Source of the DNA: JAFKFH01 sp017307375
GTDB taxonomy: Bacteria; Pseudomonadota; Alphaproteobacteria; Ferrovibrionales; Ferrovibrionaceae
DNA: 64,000 bases
Reading direction: 5' to 3'
NCBI GenBank assembly: GCA_965229335.1
Contig: OZ245874.1
Span: 2,232,001 to 2,296,000, forward strand
How positions within the stretch are numbered: the stretch's first letter is position 1; each line of letters opens with the position of its first letter. The notes under the pieces were generated by a model that was not told where the DNA came from, ran no database searches, and saw nothing but the letters and a program-made list of their open reading frames with translations. The position numbers were made by a program, and so were the translations under genes. Positions 25,486 to 34,371 of the stretch are shown here, in pieces.

Positions 25486-25986
25486 TCAGCCCTTGCGCAG
25501 TTCGACGATCGGCTTCGACATCACCGCTTCCTGGTCCCACGGGAACAGGATCCAGGTGTCCTGGCTGACTTCGGTGACATAGCTGTCGACCATCGGACGA
25601 CCGGCCGGCTTGGCATAGATCGTCGCGAAATGGGCGCGCGGCAGCATGTCGCGCACAGCCTTTGCGGTGACCCCGGTATCGACCAGATCGTCGACGATCA
25701 GCCAGCCTTCACCGCCCTTGGCCAGGGCTGCTTCCGGGGTCTTGAGCATGGCGACGCTGTCGCGCCGCGACGTCTTGTCGTAGGTCGAACAGCAGATCGT
25801 CTCGATCAGCCGAACATCCAGCTCGCGGGCCACGATCGCCGCCGGCACCAGCCCGCCGCGCGTGACCGCGACGATGCCGGCGAACGGCCCGCGCTCGATC
25901 AGCCGCCAGGCCAGCGCCTTGCAATTGCGGTGCAACTCTTCCCACGAAACCGGGAACATGCGGGCATAGGCAGATGCCTCGGCCAT
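25486..25986 (-). CDS. gpt: Xanthine-guanine phosphoribosyltransferase
   Basis: A 166-residue purine-salvage enzyme that makes XMP and GMP from the free bases and PRPP. It aligns well with E. coli Gpt from memory: ISWEELHRN-like opening, GIVAVTRGGLVPAAIVAREL, the PRPP-binding LIVDDLVDTGVTAKAVRDM, and AKPAGRPMVDSYV followed by QDTWILFPWD. The length is as expected. It lies 6 bases after the stop of the crotonase gene on the same strand, with no evident functional link. Confidence 0.93.
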   Translation of the reverse strand: MAEASAYARMFPVSWEELHRNCKALAWRLIERGPFAGIVAVTRGGLVPAAIVARELDVRLIETICCSTYDKTSRRDSVAMLKTPEAALAKGGEGWLIVDDLVDTGVTAKAVRDMLPRAHFATIYAKPAGRPMVDSYVTEVSQDTWILFPWDQEAVMSKPIVELRKG

Positions 25987-25992
25987 CTTCGA

Positions 25993-26766
25993 TCACTCCT
26001 TGAATGCGACGGGTCGTTTGTCGAGAAAGGCCCGGATCCCGATCGAGGCATCGGGGCTGGCCAGGGTCAGGGCGGTGGCGAGGGTTTCGGTGAACAGGCC
26101 CTGGGCCGCCGGCATCTCGGCGATCCGCGTCAGGGCCTGCACCGTCAGGTAATTGGAGAGTTCGGCATTGCCGGCAACCGTCTCGGCCAGTTCGAGCGCC
26201 TTGGCCATGCCGGCGCCGGCGGCAACCAGATAGTGGGTCAGGCCGAGCTTCTGGCCCTCCTCGGCGTCGAGCCGGCGGCCGGTCAGCATCATCTCCCGCA
26301 TGCGGTCGCCGCCGATGATGCGGGCGACCCGGACCGAGGCCCCGCCACCGACATAGATGCCACGCCGCGCCTCGGGCAGCGAATAGAAGCAGGAGGGCTC
26401 GCCGACCCGGATATGGGCCGCGGTGGCAATCTCGAGGCCGCCGCCGATCACCGCCCCGGTCAGCGCCGCGATGACGATCAGGCCGCCGTATTCGACCTTG
26501 TCGAGGATGCGATGCCACATGCGGCTGTGATGCACCGATTCGATCGCGGACCGCGTCAGATGCTCGGACAGGTCGAGGCCGGCGCTGAAATGATCGCCGG
26601 CGCCCGTCAGCACCGCGACGCGCACGCCGTCCGGCGGCTGGTCGAAAAAGGCCTCGATCTCGGCCATCAGCGCATCGTTGACGGCGTTGCGCTTTTCCGG
26701 CCGGTTCAGGCAGAGCACCGCGACCGGGCCGTCCACTTCGATGCGCAGCAGGCTCGTATCGGTCAT
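25993..26766 (-). CDS. Enoyl-CoA hydratase/isomerase (crotonase) family protein
   Basis: A 257-residue protein starting at 26766 (MTDTSLLRIEVDGPVAVLCL); an in-frame ATG at 26916 would add 50 residues antisense to the divergent gene. Crotonase landmarks are LNRPEKRNAVNDALM, the oxyanion-hole segment GAGDHFSAGLDLSEH and ALTGAVIGGGLEIATAA. The usual catalytic glutamates are not clearly conserved (ARRGIYVGGGASVRVARIIG), so the reaction, hydration, isomerisation or other, is open. It is divergent from the LysE-family gene with 65 bases between starts. Confidence 0.85.
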   Translation of the reverse strand: MTDTSLLRIEVDGPVAVLCLNRPEKRNAVNDALMAEIEAFFDQPPDGVRVAVLTGAGDHFSAGLDLSEHLTRSAIESVHHSRMWHRILDKVEYGGLIVIAALTGAVIGGGLEIATAAHIRVGEPSCFYSLPEARRGIYVGGGASVRVARIIGGDRMREMMLTGRRLDAEEGQKLGLTHYLVAAGAGMAKALELAETVAGNAELSNYLTVQALTRIAEMPAAQGLFTETLATALTLASPDASIGIRAFLDKRPVAFKE

Positions 26767-26831
26767 ACCGGGTCCCCCTCGCGGTTCGCGCGAAAATAGC
26801 GAGCGAATCGCCTGCCGCACAAGGGGCGGCC

Positions 26832-27503
26832 ATGGTAATAGGCGGACCGATGTTCGATCTGCAGATCCTGTTCTACCTGCTGAAGGGCCTGGGATGCGGC
26901 TTTGCCATCGCCGCACCGGTCGGACCGGTCGGCGTCATCTGTATCCGCCGCACCCTGGTCAACGGCCGGCGGGCAGGTCTGGTCGCGGGGCTCGGTGCGG
27001 CGATCGCCGACATGCTCTATGGGGCGATCGCCGCCTTCTCGCTGACGCTGGTCTCCGACTGGCTGATCGAACACGAACATCCGATCCGGCTGGTCGGCGG
27101 GGCGCTGCTGATCGTCTTCGGCGTGCGCATCCTGCGCCGCCTGGCGGCCGCGCCGACCGACGCGGCCCTGGCCGGCGACGAGGCATTCCGGCCCGGCCAG
27201 GCTTTCGGCTCGACCTTCCTGCTGACCGCGACCAACCCGATCACCATCGTCGCCTTTCTCGGCATCTTCGCTGCCGTGGGAATCGGCAATATCGGCGATA
27301 GCATCTGGTACCGGGTCAGCCTGGTGGCTGGCGTGTTCGCGGGGTCGTGTCTATGGTGGCTTGCGATCGCCATAGGCGCCGGCCATGTCCGCCAGTTCCT
27401 CTCCCACGGCGGCATGGCCTGGGTCAACCGTGCCTCCGGCGCGCTGATGCTCGCTTTCGGCGCTTATGCCTTGATTTCCGTGGTTTTTGCGCTGCGGCAA
27501 TAA
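26832..27503 (+). CDS. LysE-family amino-acid exporter
   Basis: A 223-residue membrane protein with six hydrophobic segments. The N-terminal signature reads GFAIAAPVGPVGVICIRRTL, the conserved first helix of the LysE/RhtB family. A second landmark is FLLTATNPITIVAFLGIF near residue 135. These proteins export amino acids or related metabolites; the substrate is not predictable. The start at 26832 follows AAGGGG, while an ATG at 26850 is also possible. Confidence 0.88.
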   Translation: MVIGGPMFDLQILFYLLKGLGCGFAIAAPVGPVGVICIRRTLVNGRRAGLVAGLGAAIADMLYGAIAAFSLTLVSDWLIEHEHPIRLVGGALLIVFGVRILRRLAAAPTDAALAGDEAFRPGQAFGSTFLLTATNPITIVAFLGIFAAVGIGNIGDSIWYRVSLVAGVFAGSCLWWLAIAIGAGHVRQFLSHGGMAWVNRASGALMLAFGAYALISVVFALRQ

Positions 27504-27618
27504 TCGCCTATTCAGGGAGGTCCGTCTTTCGCATCCTGGCGGCTGTCCGGGTGGACAGGATCGTCTTTCCGGCCCTAGAGTGTCGCGCAGCAAAGCCATA
27601 GGAGGGGAGGCTCCGATA

Positions 27619-29220
27619 ATGCGACTTCGTACCTTGTTTACCGTTGCGGCTCTCGGTCTGACGATGGCACTGCCGCTGGCGGCGGTGACCTCGACGCCGG
27701 CCGCGGCCAAGACCTTCCGTTGGGCCAATGACGGCGACGTCAACTCGATGGACCCGTATGCCCGCAACGAGACGTTCCTGCTCAGCTTCAACCTGAACAT
27801 CTACGAGCCGCTGGTGCGCCGCACCGCGGATCTCAAGAAGGATCCGGGCCTGGCCACGGAGTGGAAGGCGACTTCGCCGACCGTCTGGCAGTTCAAGCTG
27901 CGCCAGGGCGTCAAGTTCTCCGACGGCACCCCGTTCACGGCCGACGACGTCGTCTTCTCTTACGGCCGTGCGGTCGGTCCGGGCTCGAACATCGGCACGG
28001 CCTTCGCCTCGGTCAAGGAAGTGCGCAAGATCGACGACTTCACCGTCGAGGTCGAGACCAAGTACCCGAACCCCATCTTCGTCGACGAGATCACCAACTG
28101 GGGGATCATGTCGAAGGCGTGGTGCGAGAAGAACAACGCCGTCAATTCGGCCGACCTGACCAAGAACGAAGAGAATTTCGCCACCCGCAACGCGATGGGG
28201 ACCGGCCCCTTCATGCTGAAGAGCCGCGAACCCGACGTGAAGACCGTTCTGGTCCCGAACCCGGGCTGGTGGGACAAGCCCCAGCACAACCTGACCGAGG
28301 TCGTGTTCCAGCGCATCGCCAACGGCGCCACCCGTGTCGCGGCGCTGAAGTCGGGCGAAATCGACATGGTCTACACGATCCCGCCGCAGGACGTGGAGCC
28401 GCTGAAGAAGTCCGACGGCATCAGTGTGCTGGAAGGCCCGGAAACCCGCGTCGTCTATCTCGGCTTCGACCAGGCCCGCGACGAACTGCTCTATTCGAAC
28501 ATCAAGGGCAAGAACCCGTTCAAGGATCCGAAGGTGCGCCTGGCGTTCTGGCAGGCGATCGACACCGACGCGATCAAGACCCGCGTGATGCGTGGCCAGT
28601 CGCAGCCGGTCGCGCTGATGTGGGCGCCGGGCATCAACGGCTATTCCAAGGATGTCGACGTCCGCCCGAAGTACGACCCGGAAGCGTCGAAGAAGCTGCT
28701 GGCCGAGGCCGGCTACGACAAGGGCTTCGAACTGACCCTGGATTGCCCGAACGACCGCTACGTCAATGACGAGGCGATCTGCCAGGCCGTCACCGCGATG
28801 CTGGCCCGCGTCGGCGTCAAGGTCACCCTGCGTGCCCAGACCCGCCTGAAGTATTTCGCCCAGATCCTGGGGCCGAAATACGACACCAGCTTCTACATGC
28901 TGGGCTGGACCCCGGCGACCTACGACGCGCACAACGCGATGCAGGCGCTGATGCAGACTCGCGACAACAAGCAGATCGGGCTGTTCAACGTCGGCGGCTG
29001 GTCGAACAAGAAGTTCGACGACCTCGCCAATACCGTTGCCCAGGAACTCGACCAGACGAAGCGCGACGCGATGATCAAGGAAGCCGCGATCATCCATCGT
29101 GACGAGGTCGGTCATATCCCGCTGCATCAGCAGTACGTGGTCTGGGCGGCGCGCAAGAACATCGACCTGAAGCAGCAGGCCGACAACATGTTCCCGCTGC
29201 GCTTCGTCAAGGTGAACTGA
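27619..29220 (+). CDS. Peptide/opine/nickel-type ABC transporter substrate-binding protein (SBP family 5)
   Basis: A 533-residue periplasmic protein. The start at 27619 follows a long GGAGGGGAGG purine run and is followed by a signal peptide ending TPAAAKTF. The SBP family 5 signature is visible: NSMDPYARNETF near residue 45, then WKATSPTVWQFKLRQGVKF and GTPFTADDVVFSY. The C-terminus has IHRDEVGHIPLHQQYVVW. It is the first gene of a complete importer operon. A strong terminator-like hairpin lies directly after it, which would give excess binding protein over permease. A small palindrome (CTGTCC-GGGT-GGACAG) sits at 27543-27558 in the leader. Confidence 0.94.
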   Translation: MRLRTLFTVAALGLTMALPLAAVTSTPAAAKTFRWANDGDVNSMDPYARNETFLLSFNLNIYEPLVRRTADLKKDPGLATEWKATSPTVWQFKLRQGVKFSDGTPFTADDVVFSYGRAVGPGSNIGTAFASVKEVRKIDDFTVEVETKYPNPIFVDEITNWGIMSKAWCEKNNAVNSADLTKNEENFATRNAMGTGPFMLKSREPDVKTVLVPNPGWWDKPQHNLTEVVFQRIANGATRVAALKSGEIDMVYTIPPQDVEPLKKSDGISVLEGPETRVVYLGFDQARDELLYSNIKGKNPFKDPKVRLAFWQAIDTDAIKTRVMRGQSQPVALMWAPGINGYSKDVDVRPKYDPEASKKLLAEAGYDKGFELTLDCPNDRYVNDEAICQAVTAMLARVGVKVTLRAQTRLKYFAQILGPKYDTSFYMLGWTPATYDAHNAMQALMQTRDNKQIGLFNVGGWSNKKFDDLANTVAQELDQTKRDAMIKEAAIIHRDEVGHIPLHQQYVVWAARKNIDLKQQADNMFPLRFVKVN

Positions 29221-29232
29221 CGCAGTAAGGTT

Positions 29233-29269
29233 CGCGGCGCCGTCCGGTCGGACGGCGCCGCGGCTTTTT
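29233..29269 (+). terminator. Intrinsic terminator/attenuator between binding-protein and permease genes
   Basis: A perfect 13-base-pair GC-rich stem (29233-29245 with 29250-29262) with the 4-base loop GGTC, followed by GCTTTTT. It begins 13 bases after the stop of the binding-protein gene and 127 bases before the permease start. Partial read-through would set the usual excess of binding protein over membrane components. Confidence 0.8.
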
Positions 29270-29395
29270 CCGGGGCGGACAACGCCGCCGGGCTGAGTTA
29301 TACAAAGAGTCGAGTGGTCGGGGACGTCTGTTTTGCAGGCGAAACATGACCGCCGGGGGACTTCACTCAAGAGTACGAGAGGGCTCGACGCAGCG

Positions 29396-30376
29396 ATGCT
29401 CGCCTTCATTTTGCGACGCCTTTTCCAATCCGTCATCGTGATGCTGGCCGTGGCGTTCGTGTCGTTCGTCATGTTCAATTTCGTCGGCGATCCGGTGAAT
29501 GCGATGGTCGGCCAGGACACGACGATGCAGGACCGCGAGGCCCTGCGCGAGAAGCTGGGGTTGAACGATCCCATGCCGATCCGCTTCGTCCGCTTCGTCG
29601 GCAATTCGCTGCAGGGCAACTTCGGATTGTCGTATCGCACCGCCGAACCGGTCGGGCGCATGATTGCCGAACGCCTGCCTGCGACTCTGGAACTCTCCCT
29701 GGTCGCCGCGACCTTCGCGCTGATCGTCGGGTTGATGATGGGGGTCTATACCGGCCTCTATCGAAATTCCTGGCTGAGCCGCGCCTTCATGACGATCTCG
29801 TTGATCGGCGTGTCGCTGCCACCGTTCATGGTCGGCATCCTGCTGATTCTCGTCTTTGCCGTGCTGCTCGGCTGGCTGCCGTCGTTCGGACGCGGCGACG
29901 TCGTCAAGATCGGGGGCTGGACTACCGGGTTCCTGACCATCTCGGGCTGGAAGGCGCTGATCCTGCCGGCGGTCACGCTGGGCCTGTTCCAGATGACCCT
30001 GATCACCCGCCTCGTGCGCGCCGAGATGCTCGAGGTGCTGCGCACCGACTATATCAAGTTCGCCCGCGCCCGCGGCCTGTCGAACCGGGCGGTCAATTTC
30101 GGCCATGCGCTGAAGAACACGCTGGTTCCCGTCATCACCATCACCGGCCTGCAACTCGGCGCCATCATCGCCTTCGCGATCATCACCGAGACCGTGTTCT
30201 CCTGGCCCGGCATCGGCCTCCTGTTCATCCAGTCGGTCTACTTCGCCGATATTCCGGTCATGTCGACCTATCTGGTCATGATCGGCCTGATCTTCGTCAT
30301 CATCAACCTGATCGTCGACCTCCTCTATTTCGCGGTCGATCCGCGCCTGCGGCTCGGCGGCGGGGGAGGGCACTGA
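29396..30376 (+). CDS. Peptide-type ABC transporter permease (DppB-like)
   Basis: A 326-residue inner-membrane permease. The start at 29396 gives MLAFILRRLFQSVIVMLAVA, the standard DppB/GsiC opening; the reading frame extends upstream but lacks family sequence. Landmarks are ALREKLGLNDPMPIRFVRF near residue 45 and the ATPase-contact EAA loop around RTDYIKFARARGLSNRAV near residue 215. Six hydrophobic segments fit the family. It is followed one base later by the DppC-like gene. A leader of about 125 bases after the terminator may hold a weak internal promoter. Confidence 0.94.
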   Translation: MLAFILRRLFQSVIVMLAVAFVSFVMFNFVGDPVNAMVGQDTTMQDREALREKLGLNDPMPIRFVRFVGNSLQGNFGLSYRTAEPVGRMIAERLPATLELSLVAATFALIVGLMMGVYTGLYRNSWLSRAFMTISLIGVSLPPFMVGILLILVFAVLLGWLPSFGRGDVVKIGGWTTGFLTISGWKALILPAVTLGLFQMTLITRLVRAEMLEVLRTDYIKFARARGLSNRAVNFGHALKNTLVPVITITGLQLGAIIAFAIITETVFSWPGIGLLFIQSVYFADIPVMSTYLVMIGLIFVIINLIVDLLYFAVDPRLRLGGGGGH

Positions 30377-30377
30377 G

Positions 30378-31304
30378 ATGATCGCCCGTCTGTCCGACGG
30401 CCTGCGCCGCGCGCTCGATTCCGACATCTTCTACTCATTCCGCAAGTCGCCGCTGACCATCCTCTCGGCGGTGGTGACGCTGATCTTCTTCATCGGCGCC
30501 TTCTTCTCGCCGTGGCTGGCGCCGCATAATCCGTTCGATGTCGCGACGCTGAACCTGATGGATGCCTTCACCCCGCCGGTCTGGCTGCCCGAGGGAAATC
30601 CGATCTATCCGATCGGTACCGACGACCAGGGCCGCGATCTGCTGTCGGCGATCATGTACGGCACCCGCGTGTCGCTGGTGGTCGGCTTCTGCTCGGTCGC
30701 CTTCGCCATGGTGCTCGGCGTGTCGCTCGGGCTGATCTCGGGCTATTTCGGCGGCATGGTCGATTCGGTGATCATGCGCGTCGCCGACGTCCAGCTCACC
30801 TTCCCGGCGATCCTGATCGCGCTGCTGCTCGACGGTGTCGTGCGTGGCGTGATGGGAAGCGAGCAGCACGACAACCTGGCCTTGCTTGTGCTGGTCTTCT
30901 CGATCGGCCTCAGCTACTGGGTGCAGTATGCGCGGACCGTGCGGGGCTCGGTGCTGGTCGAACGCAACAAGGAATATGTCCAGGCCGCCCGGGTGATCGG
31001 GCTGCCGTCCGTGCTGATCATGATCCGGCATGTGCTGCCCAACGTGCTTGGCCCGGTCCTGGTCATCGCCACCATCAACCTGGCGCTCGCCGTGATCACC
31101 GAGGCGACGCTGTCGTTCCTCGGCGTCGGCCTGCCGCCGACCCAGCCGTCGCTCGGCACGCTGATCCGTATCGGCAACGGCTTCCTGTTCTCCGGGGAAT
31201 GGTGGATCACCGTCTTCCCCGGCATCGCGCTCGCCGTCTTCGTGCTGGCCGTCAACCTGCTTGGCGACTGGCTGCGCGACGCGCTCAACCCGCGCCTCCG
31301 GTAA
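30378..31304 (+). CDS. Peptide-type ABC transporter permease (DppC-like)
   Basis: A 308-residue permease partner of the preceding gene. It has the DppC-type N-terminal cytoplasmic segment and first helix (SPLTILSAVVTLIFFIGAFF), then PIGTDDQGRDLLSAIMYGTR and the EAA-loop text ERNKEYVQAARVIGLPSVL. The periplasmic loop contains TPPVWLPEGNPIYPIG. It starts one base after the DppB-like stop and is followed 5 bases later by the first ATPase gene. Confidence 0.94.
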   Translation: MIARLSDGLRRALDSDIFYSFRKSPLTILSAVVTLIFFIGAFFSPWLAPHNPFDVATLNLMDAFTPPVWLPEGNPIYPIGTDDQGRDLLSAIMYGTRVSLVVGFCSVAFAMVLGVSLGLISGYFGGMVDSVIMRVADVQLTFPAILIALLLDGVVRGVMGSEQHDNLALLVLVFSIGLSYWVQYARTVRGSVLVERNKEYVQAARVIGLPSVLIMIRHVLPNVLGPVLVIATINLALAVITEATLSFLGVGLPPTQPSLGTLIRIGNGFLFSGEWWITVFPGIALAVFVLAVNLLGDWLRDALNPRLR

Positions 31305-31309
31305 GCGTC

Positions 31310-32287
31310 ATGGCAGAGCCAGTCCTCGAAGTTAAGAACCTGCGGGTCGAGTTCCCGACCCGCCGCGGCACGCTCGTAGCCGTCGACGACGTCTCGTTCT
31401 CGATTGCGCCGGGCGAAGTGCTCGGCGTCGTCGGTGAATCCGGCGCCGGCAAGTCGATGACCGGGTCGGCCGTGATCGGCCTGCTGACCCCGCCCGGGCG
31501 CGTCGCCGCCGGTGAGATCCGCCTGATGGGCCGGCGGATCGACAAGCTGCCCTATGGCGAGATGCGCAAGATCCGCGGCCGGCAGATCGGCGCGATCTTC
31601 CAGGACCCGCTGACCAGCCTGAACCCGCTCTACCGTATCGGCGACCAGCTGGTCGAGACGATCCTGACCCACCTGCCGATGACCAAGGCCGAGGCACGGG
31701 CGCGGGCCATCGGACTGCTGAAGGAAGTCGGCATTCCCGGTGCGGAAGACCGCATCGATCATTACCCGCACCAGTTCTCGGGCGGCATGCGCCAGCGGGT
31801 GGTGATCGCGCTGGCACTTTGCTGCAACCCGACGCTGATCATCGCCGACGAACCGACGACGGCCCTCGACGTCTCGATCCAGGCGCAGATCATCACGCTG
31901 CTGAAGCGGCTGTGCGCCGAACATGGCTGCTCGGTCATGCTGGTCACCCACGACATGGGCGTGATCGCCGAGACGGCCGACCGGGTGGCGGTGATGTATG
32001 CCGGCCGCATCGCCGAGATCGGGCCGGTGCGCGACGTGATCAAGCATGCCCACCATCCCTATACCCGCGGCCTGATGGGCGCGATTCCGACGATCAGCGA
32101 ACGCGAGGGGCGGCTGAACCAGATCGACGGGGCGATGCCGCGGCTGAATGCCATTCCGCGCGGCTGCGCCTTCAACCCCCGCTGCCCCGAAGTGTTCGAC
32201 CGCTGCCGCGTCGACCGGCCCGACCTGATGCAGGCGGGCGGGTCGCTTGCCGCCTGCTGGAAGGCGGAGGAGACCGTCAATGGCTGA
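31310..32287 (+). CDS. Peptide-type ABC transporter ATP-binding protein (DppD-like)
   Basis: A 325-residue ATPase. The start at 31310 (MAEPVLEVKNLRVEFPTRRG) is at the family position. Walker A is GESGAGKSMTG, the signature is FSGGMRQRVVIALAL, and Walker B is LIIADEPTTALDV. The C-terminal oligopeptide-transporter domain carries the four-cysteine cluster region seen in DppD/OppD (GCAFNPRCPEVFDRCRVDRP). It overlaps the next ATPase start by eight bases (ATGGCTGA). Confidence 0.94.
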   Translation: MAEPVLEVKNLRVEFPTRRGTLVAVDDVSFSIAPGEVLGVVGESGAGKSMTGSAVIGLLTPPGRVAAGEIRLMGRRIDKLPYGEMRKIRGRQIGAIFQDPLTSLNPLYRIGDQLVETILTHLPMTKAEARARAIGLLKEVGIPGAEDRIDHYPHQFSGGMRQRVVIALALCCNPTLIIADEPTTALDVSIQAQIITLLKRLCAEHGCSVMLVTHDMGVIAETADRVAVMYAGRIAEIGPVRDVIKHAHHPYTRGLMGAIPTISEREGRLNQIDGAMPRLNAIPRGCAFNPRCPEVFDRCRVDRPDLMQAGGSLAACWKAEETVNG

Positions 32288-33311
32288 GACGATGCTGAAG
32301 GTCGAAGGCCTCAAGCGCTATTTCGACGTCTCGCCGCCCTGGCTGAACCGCGTCCTCGACGGATCGGGCCGCCGGGTCGTGCATGCGGTGGACGGCGTCT
32401 CGTTCTCGATCGAGCGTGGCGAAACCTTCTCGCTGGTCGGCGAATCCGGTTGCGGCAAGTCGACGGTCGCCCGCCTCGTGGTCGGGCTTTACGATCCGTC
32501 GGGCGGCCAGATCACCTTCGAAGGCGCCGACCTCTCGGGCGCCGTGGCGCGTCGCAAGCATGGCGACAAGCAGTCGCGCATGCAGATGATTTTCCAGGAC
32601 CCCTATGCCAGCCTCAATCCGCGCTGGCGGGTGGGGCGCATCATCGCCGAGCCGATCCGCTTCAAGAAGCTGATCCAGGGGGGCGACAAGATCAAGGCGC
32701 GGGTCGGCGAACTGCTCAGCCTGGTCGGGCTGTCGCCGGCCGATGCCGACAAGTTCCCGCATGAATTCTCCGGCGGGCAGCGCCAGCGCATCTCGATCGC
32801 CCGCGCGTTGGCCGGCCAGCCGGAATTCCTGGTCTGCGACGAGCCGACCTCGGCGCTCGACGTTTCGGTGCAGGCTCAGATTCTGAACCTGATGGCCGAA
32901 CTGCAGGCGGAACTCGGTCTGACCTATCTGTTCATCAGCCACAATCTGGCCGTGGTCCACCACGTCTCCGACAAGGTCGGCGTGATGTATCTCGGCCGCC
33001 TGGTCGAATGGGCCGAGACCCGCACGCTGTTCGGCCGGCCGCTCCATCCCTATACCCGGATGCTGCTCGATGCGATCCCGGACCTCGACATGTCCGGCCG
33101 GTCGCGCACGCCGGTCGCCGGCGAGGTGCCCAGCCCGATCAACCCGCCGTCCGGCTGCAGCTTTCATCCGCGCTGTCCGCTGGCCAACGAGCGCTGCAAG
33201 CGCGAAGTGCCGCAATCGCTGACCGTACCGGGCGGCGCGGTGGCCTGCCATGCCGTGCAGGAGGGCCGCCTGCCGCCCTGGCATGGGGGAACCGTGGCTG
33301 CGGCTGAGTAA
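32280..33311 (+). CDS. Peptide-type ABC transporter ATP-binding protein (DppF-like)
   Basis: A 343-residue ATPase, the second nucleotide-binding subunit of the heterodimeric importer. The start at 32280 gives MAETMLKVEGLKRYFDVSPPW. Walker A is GESGCGKSTVAR, the signature is FSGGQRQRISIARAL, and Walker B is FLVCDEPTSALDV. The C-terminal cluster is GCSFHPRCPLANERCKREVP. It is the last gene of the transporter operon, which is complete (binding protein, two permeases, two ATPases). The substrate is not predictable; no adjacent metabolic gene points to one. Confidence 0.94.
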   Translation: MAETMLKVEGLKRYFDVSPPWLNRVLDGSGRRVVHAVDGVSFSIERGETFSLVGESGCGKSTVARLVVGLYDPSGGQITFEGADLSGAVARRKHGDKQSRMQMIFQDPYASLNPRWRVGRIIAEPIRFKKLIQGGDKIKARVGELLSLVGLSPADADKFPHEFSGGQRQRISIARALAGQPEFLVCDEPTSALDVSVQAQILNLMAELQAELGLTYLFISHNLAVVHHVSDKVGVMYLGRLVEWAETRTLFGRPLHPYTRMLLDAIPDLDMSGRSRTPVAGEVPSPINPPSGCSFHPRCPLANERCKREVPQSLTVPGGAVACHAVQEGRLPPWHGGTVAAAE

Positions 33312-33361
33312 AACTGAGGCGAGATGCCGCAAGCCTGATCACGCATAAGGCGCTAGACTGA

Positions 33362-33390
33362 CCTCATGTGATTGTTTCCATCGCATGAGG
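33362..33390 (+). promoter_or_regulatory. Inverted repeat overlapping the usp ribosome-binding site
   Basis: CCTCATG at 33362-33368 and CATGAGG at 33384-33390 form a perfect 7-base inverted repeat with a 15-base loop. The right arm overlaps the GAGGAG ribosome-binding site of the universal stress protein gene, so folding could hide it. It could equally be a protein-binding site. Confidence 0.3.
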
Positions 33391-33402
33391 AGCCCTGCGC
33401 AA

Positions 33403-34227
33403 ATGGCGATCAAGAATATCCTGCTGCACCTGACCGACGACAAGCGGGCCGATGCCCGCATCAAGTCGGCCCTGGCGCTGGCCGCGGCCCATGAGGCGCA
33501 TCTCACCGCGCTCTACACGATTCCGCCGATCGAGATCCCGCCCTTCGTGATGGGCTCGATCCCGACCGAAATCATCGACCAGCGTCGCGAGGAGCATGAG
33601 GCGGCTGCCCGCAAGCAGCATGCCGATTTCGTCGCGGCCTGCGAGAAGCAGGGCGTCGTCAGCGAATGGCGCATCGCCGAGGGCGATGCCGCCGACATCC
33701 TGGCAATCCACGCCCGCTACGCCGACCTGACCGTGATCGGCCAGCCCGATCCGGACGAGGGCGGGCCGCTCGGCTATGAAACCCTGCCGCACGAACTGGT
33801 GCTGACCGCCGGTGCGCCGGTGCTGGTGGTGCCGTATGCCGGCCGCTTCAACAAGCTGGGCCAGCGCATCCTGATCGCCTGGAACGGCAGCCGTGAATCG
33901 GCCCGCGCGGTGCGCGACGCGCTGCCGCTGCTCGCCCGGGCCCGCAAGGTCACGGTGTTCTCGGTCAACCCGACCAAGCGCGACCACATTCCGGGTGCCG
34001 ACATCGCCGCCCAGATCGCGCGGCATGGCGCGAAGGTCGAGGTGGCGCATACGGTCGCGCGCGATATCGACGTCGGCGACGTGCTGCTGGCCGCGGTCAC
34101 CGACCGGTCGGCCGATCTTGTCGTCATGGGCGCCTATGGCCATTCCCGGCTGCGCGAAATCGTGCTGGGCGGGGCGACGCAGTCGCTGCTCGGCCAGATG
34201 ACCGTGCCGGTCCTGCTCAGTCACTGA
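33403..34227 (+). CDS. Universal stress protein (UspA family)
   Basis: A 268-residue protein of the tandem Usp type. The start at 33403 gives MAIKNILLHLTDDKRADARI; a start six codons earlier is possible. The first Usp-like half covers about residues 1-140 and the second about 150-268. The second half has the ATP-binding pattern GAYGHSRLREIVLGGATQS and ends MTVPVLLSH. Such proteins bind nucleotide and act in stress survival. It stands alone between the transporter operon and the M20 amidohydrolase gene. Confidence 0.88.
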   Translation: MAIKNILLHLTDDKRADARIKSALALAAAHEAHLTALYTIPPIEIPPFVMGSIPTEIIDQRREEHEAAARKQHADFVAACEKQGVVSEWRIAEGDAADILAIHARYADLTVIGQPDPDEGGPLGYETLPHELVLTAGAPVLVVPYAGRFNKLGQRILIAWNGSRESARAVRDALPLLARARKVTVFSVNPTKRDHIPGADIAAQIARHGAKVEVAHTVARDIDVGDVLLAAVTDRSADLVVMGAYGHSRLREIVLGGATQSLLGQMTVPVLLSH

Positions 34228-34260
34228 ACCGGAACGAAACTCTGCGATCCTGACATTTGG

Positions 34261-34302
34261 CGGCGCGGGAATTTGTGATTGGAGTCACAAACTCCCGCGC
34301 CG
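34261..34302. promoter_or_regulatory. Long inverted repeat containing a perfect CRP/FNR-family half-site pair
   Basis: Arms 34261-34278 and 34285-34302 are 18 bases each with one mismatch and a 6-base centre. The inner part is TGTGA (34274-34278), TTGGAG, TCACA (34285-34289), which is exactly the TGTGA-N6-TCACA consensus of CRP-type regulators. The outer 10 bases are pure GC-rich complement. It lies 33 bases after the usp stop and about 83 bases before the M20 start. No T tract follows, so a CRP-like operator, a factor-dependent terminator, or both are possible. Confidence 0.5.
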
Positions 34303-34371
34303 TCTCATGGACAGGCCGCGGGCGGATCACTAGTCTTGAGGCCCTGGGGAATTTAGTTCTTGGAGAGGGCC

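Noticed and set aside
27508..29661. A 717-codon minus-strand frame opposite the binding-protein gene
   Set aside because: Antisense shadow; it even crosses the intrinsic terminator.
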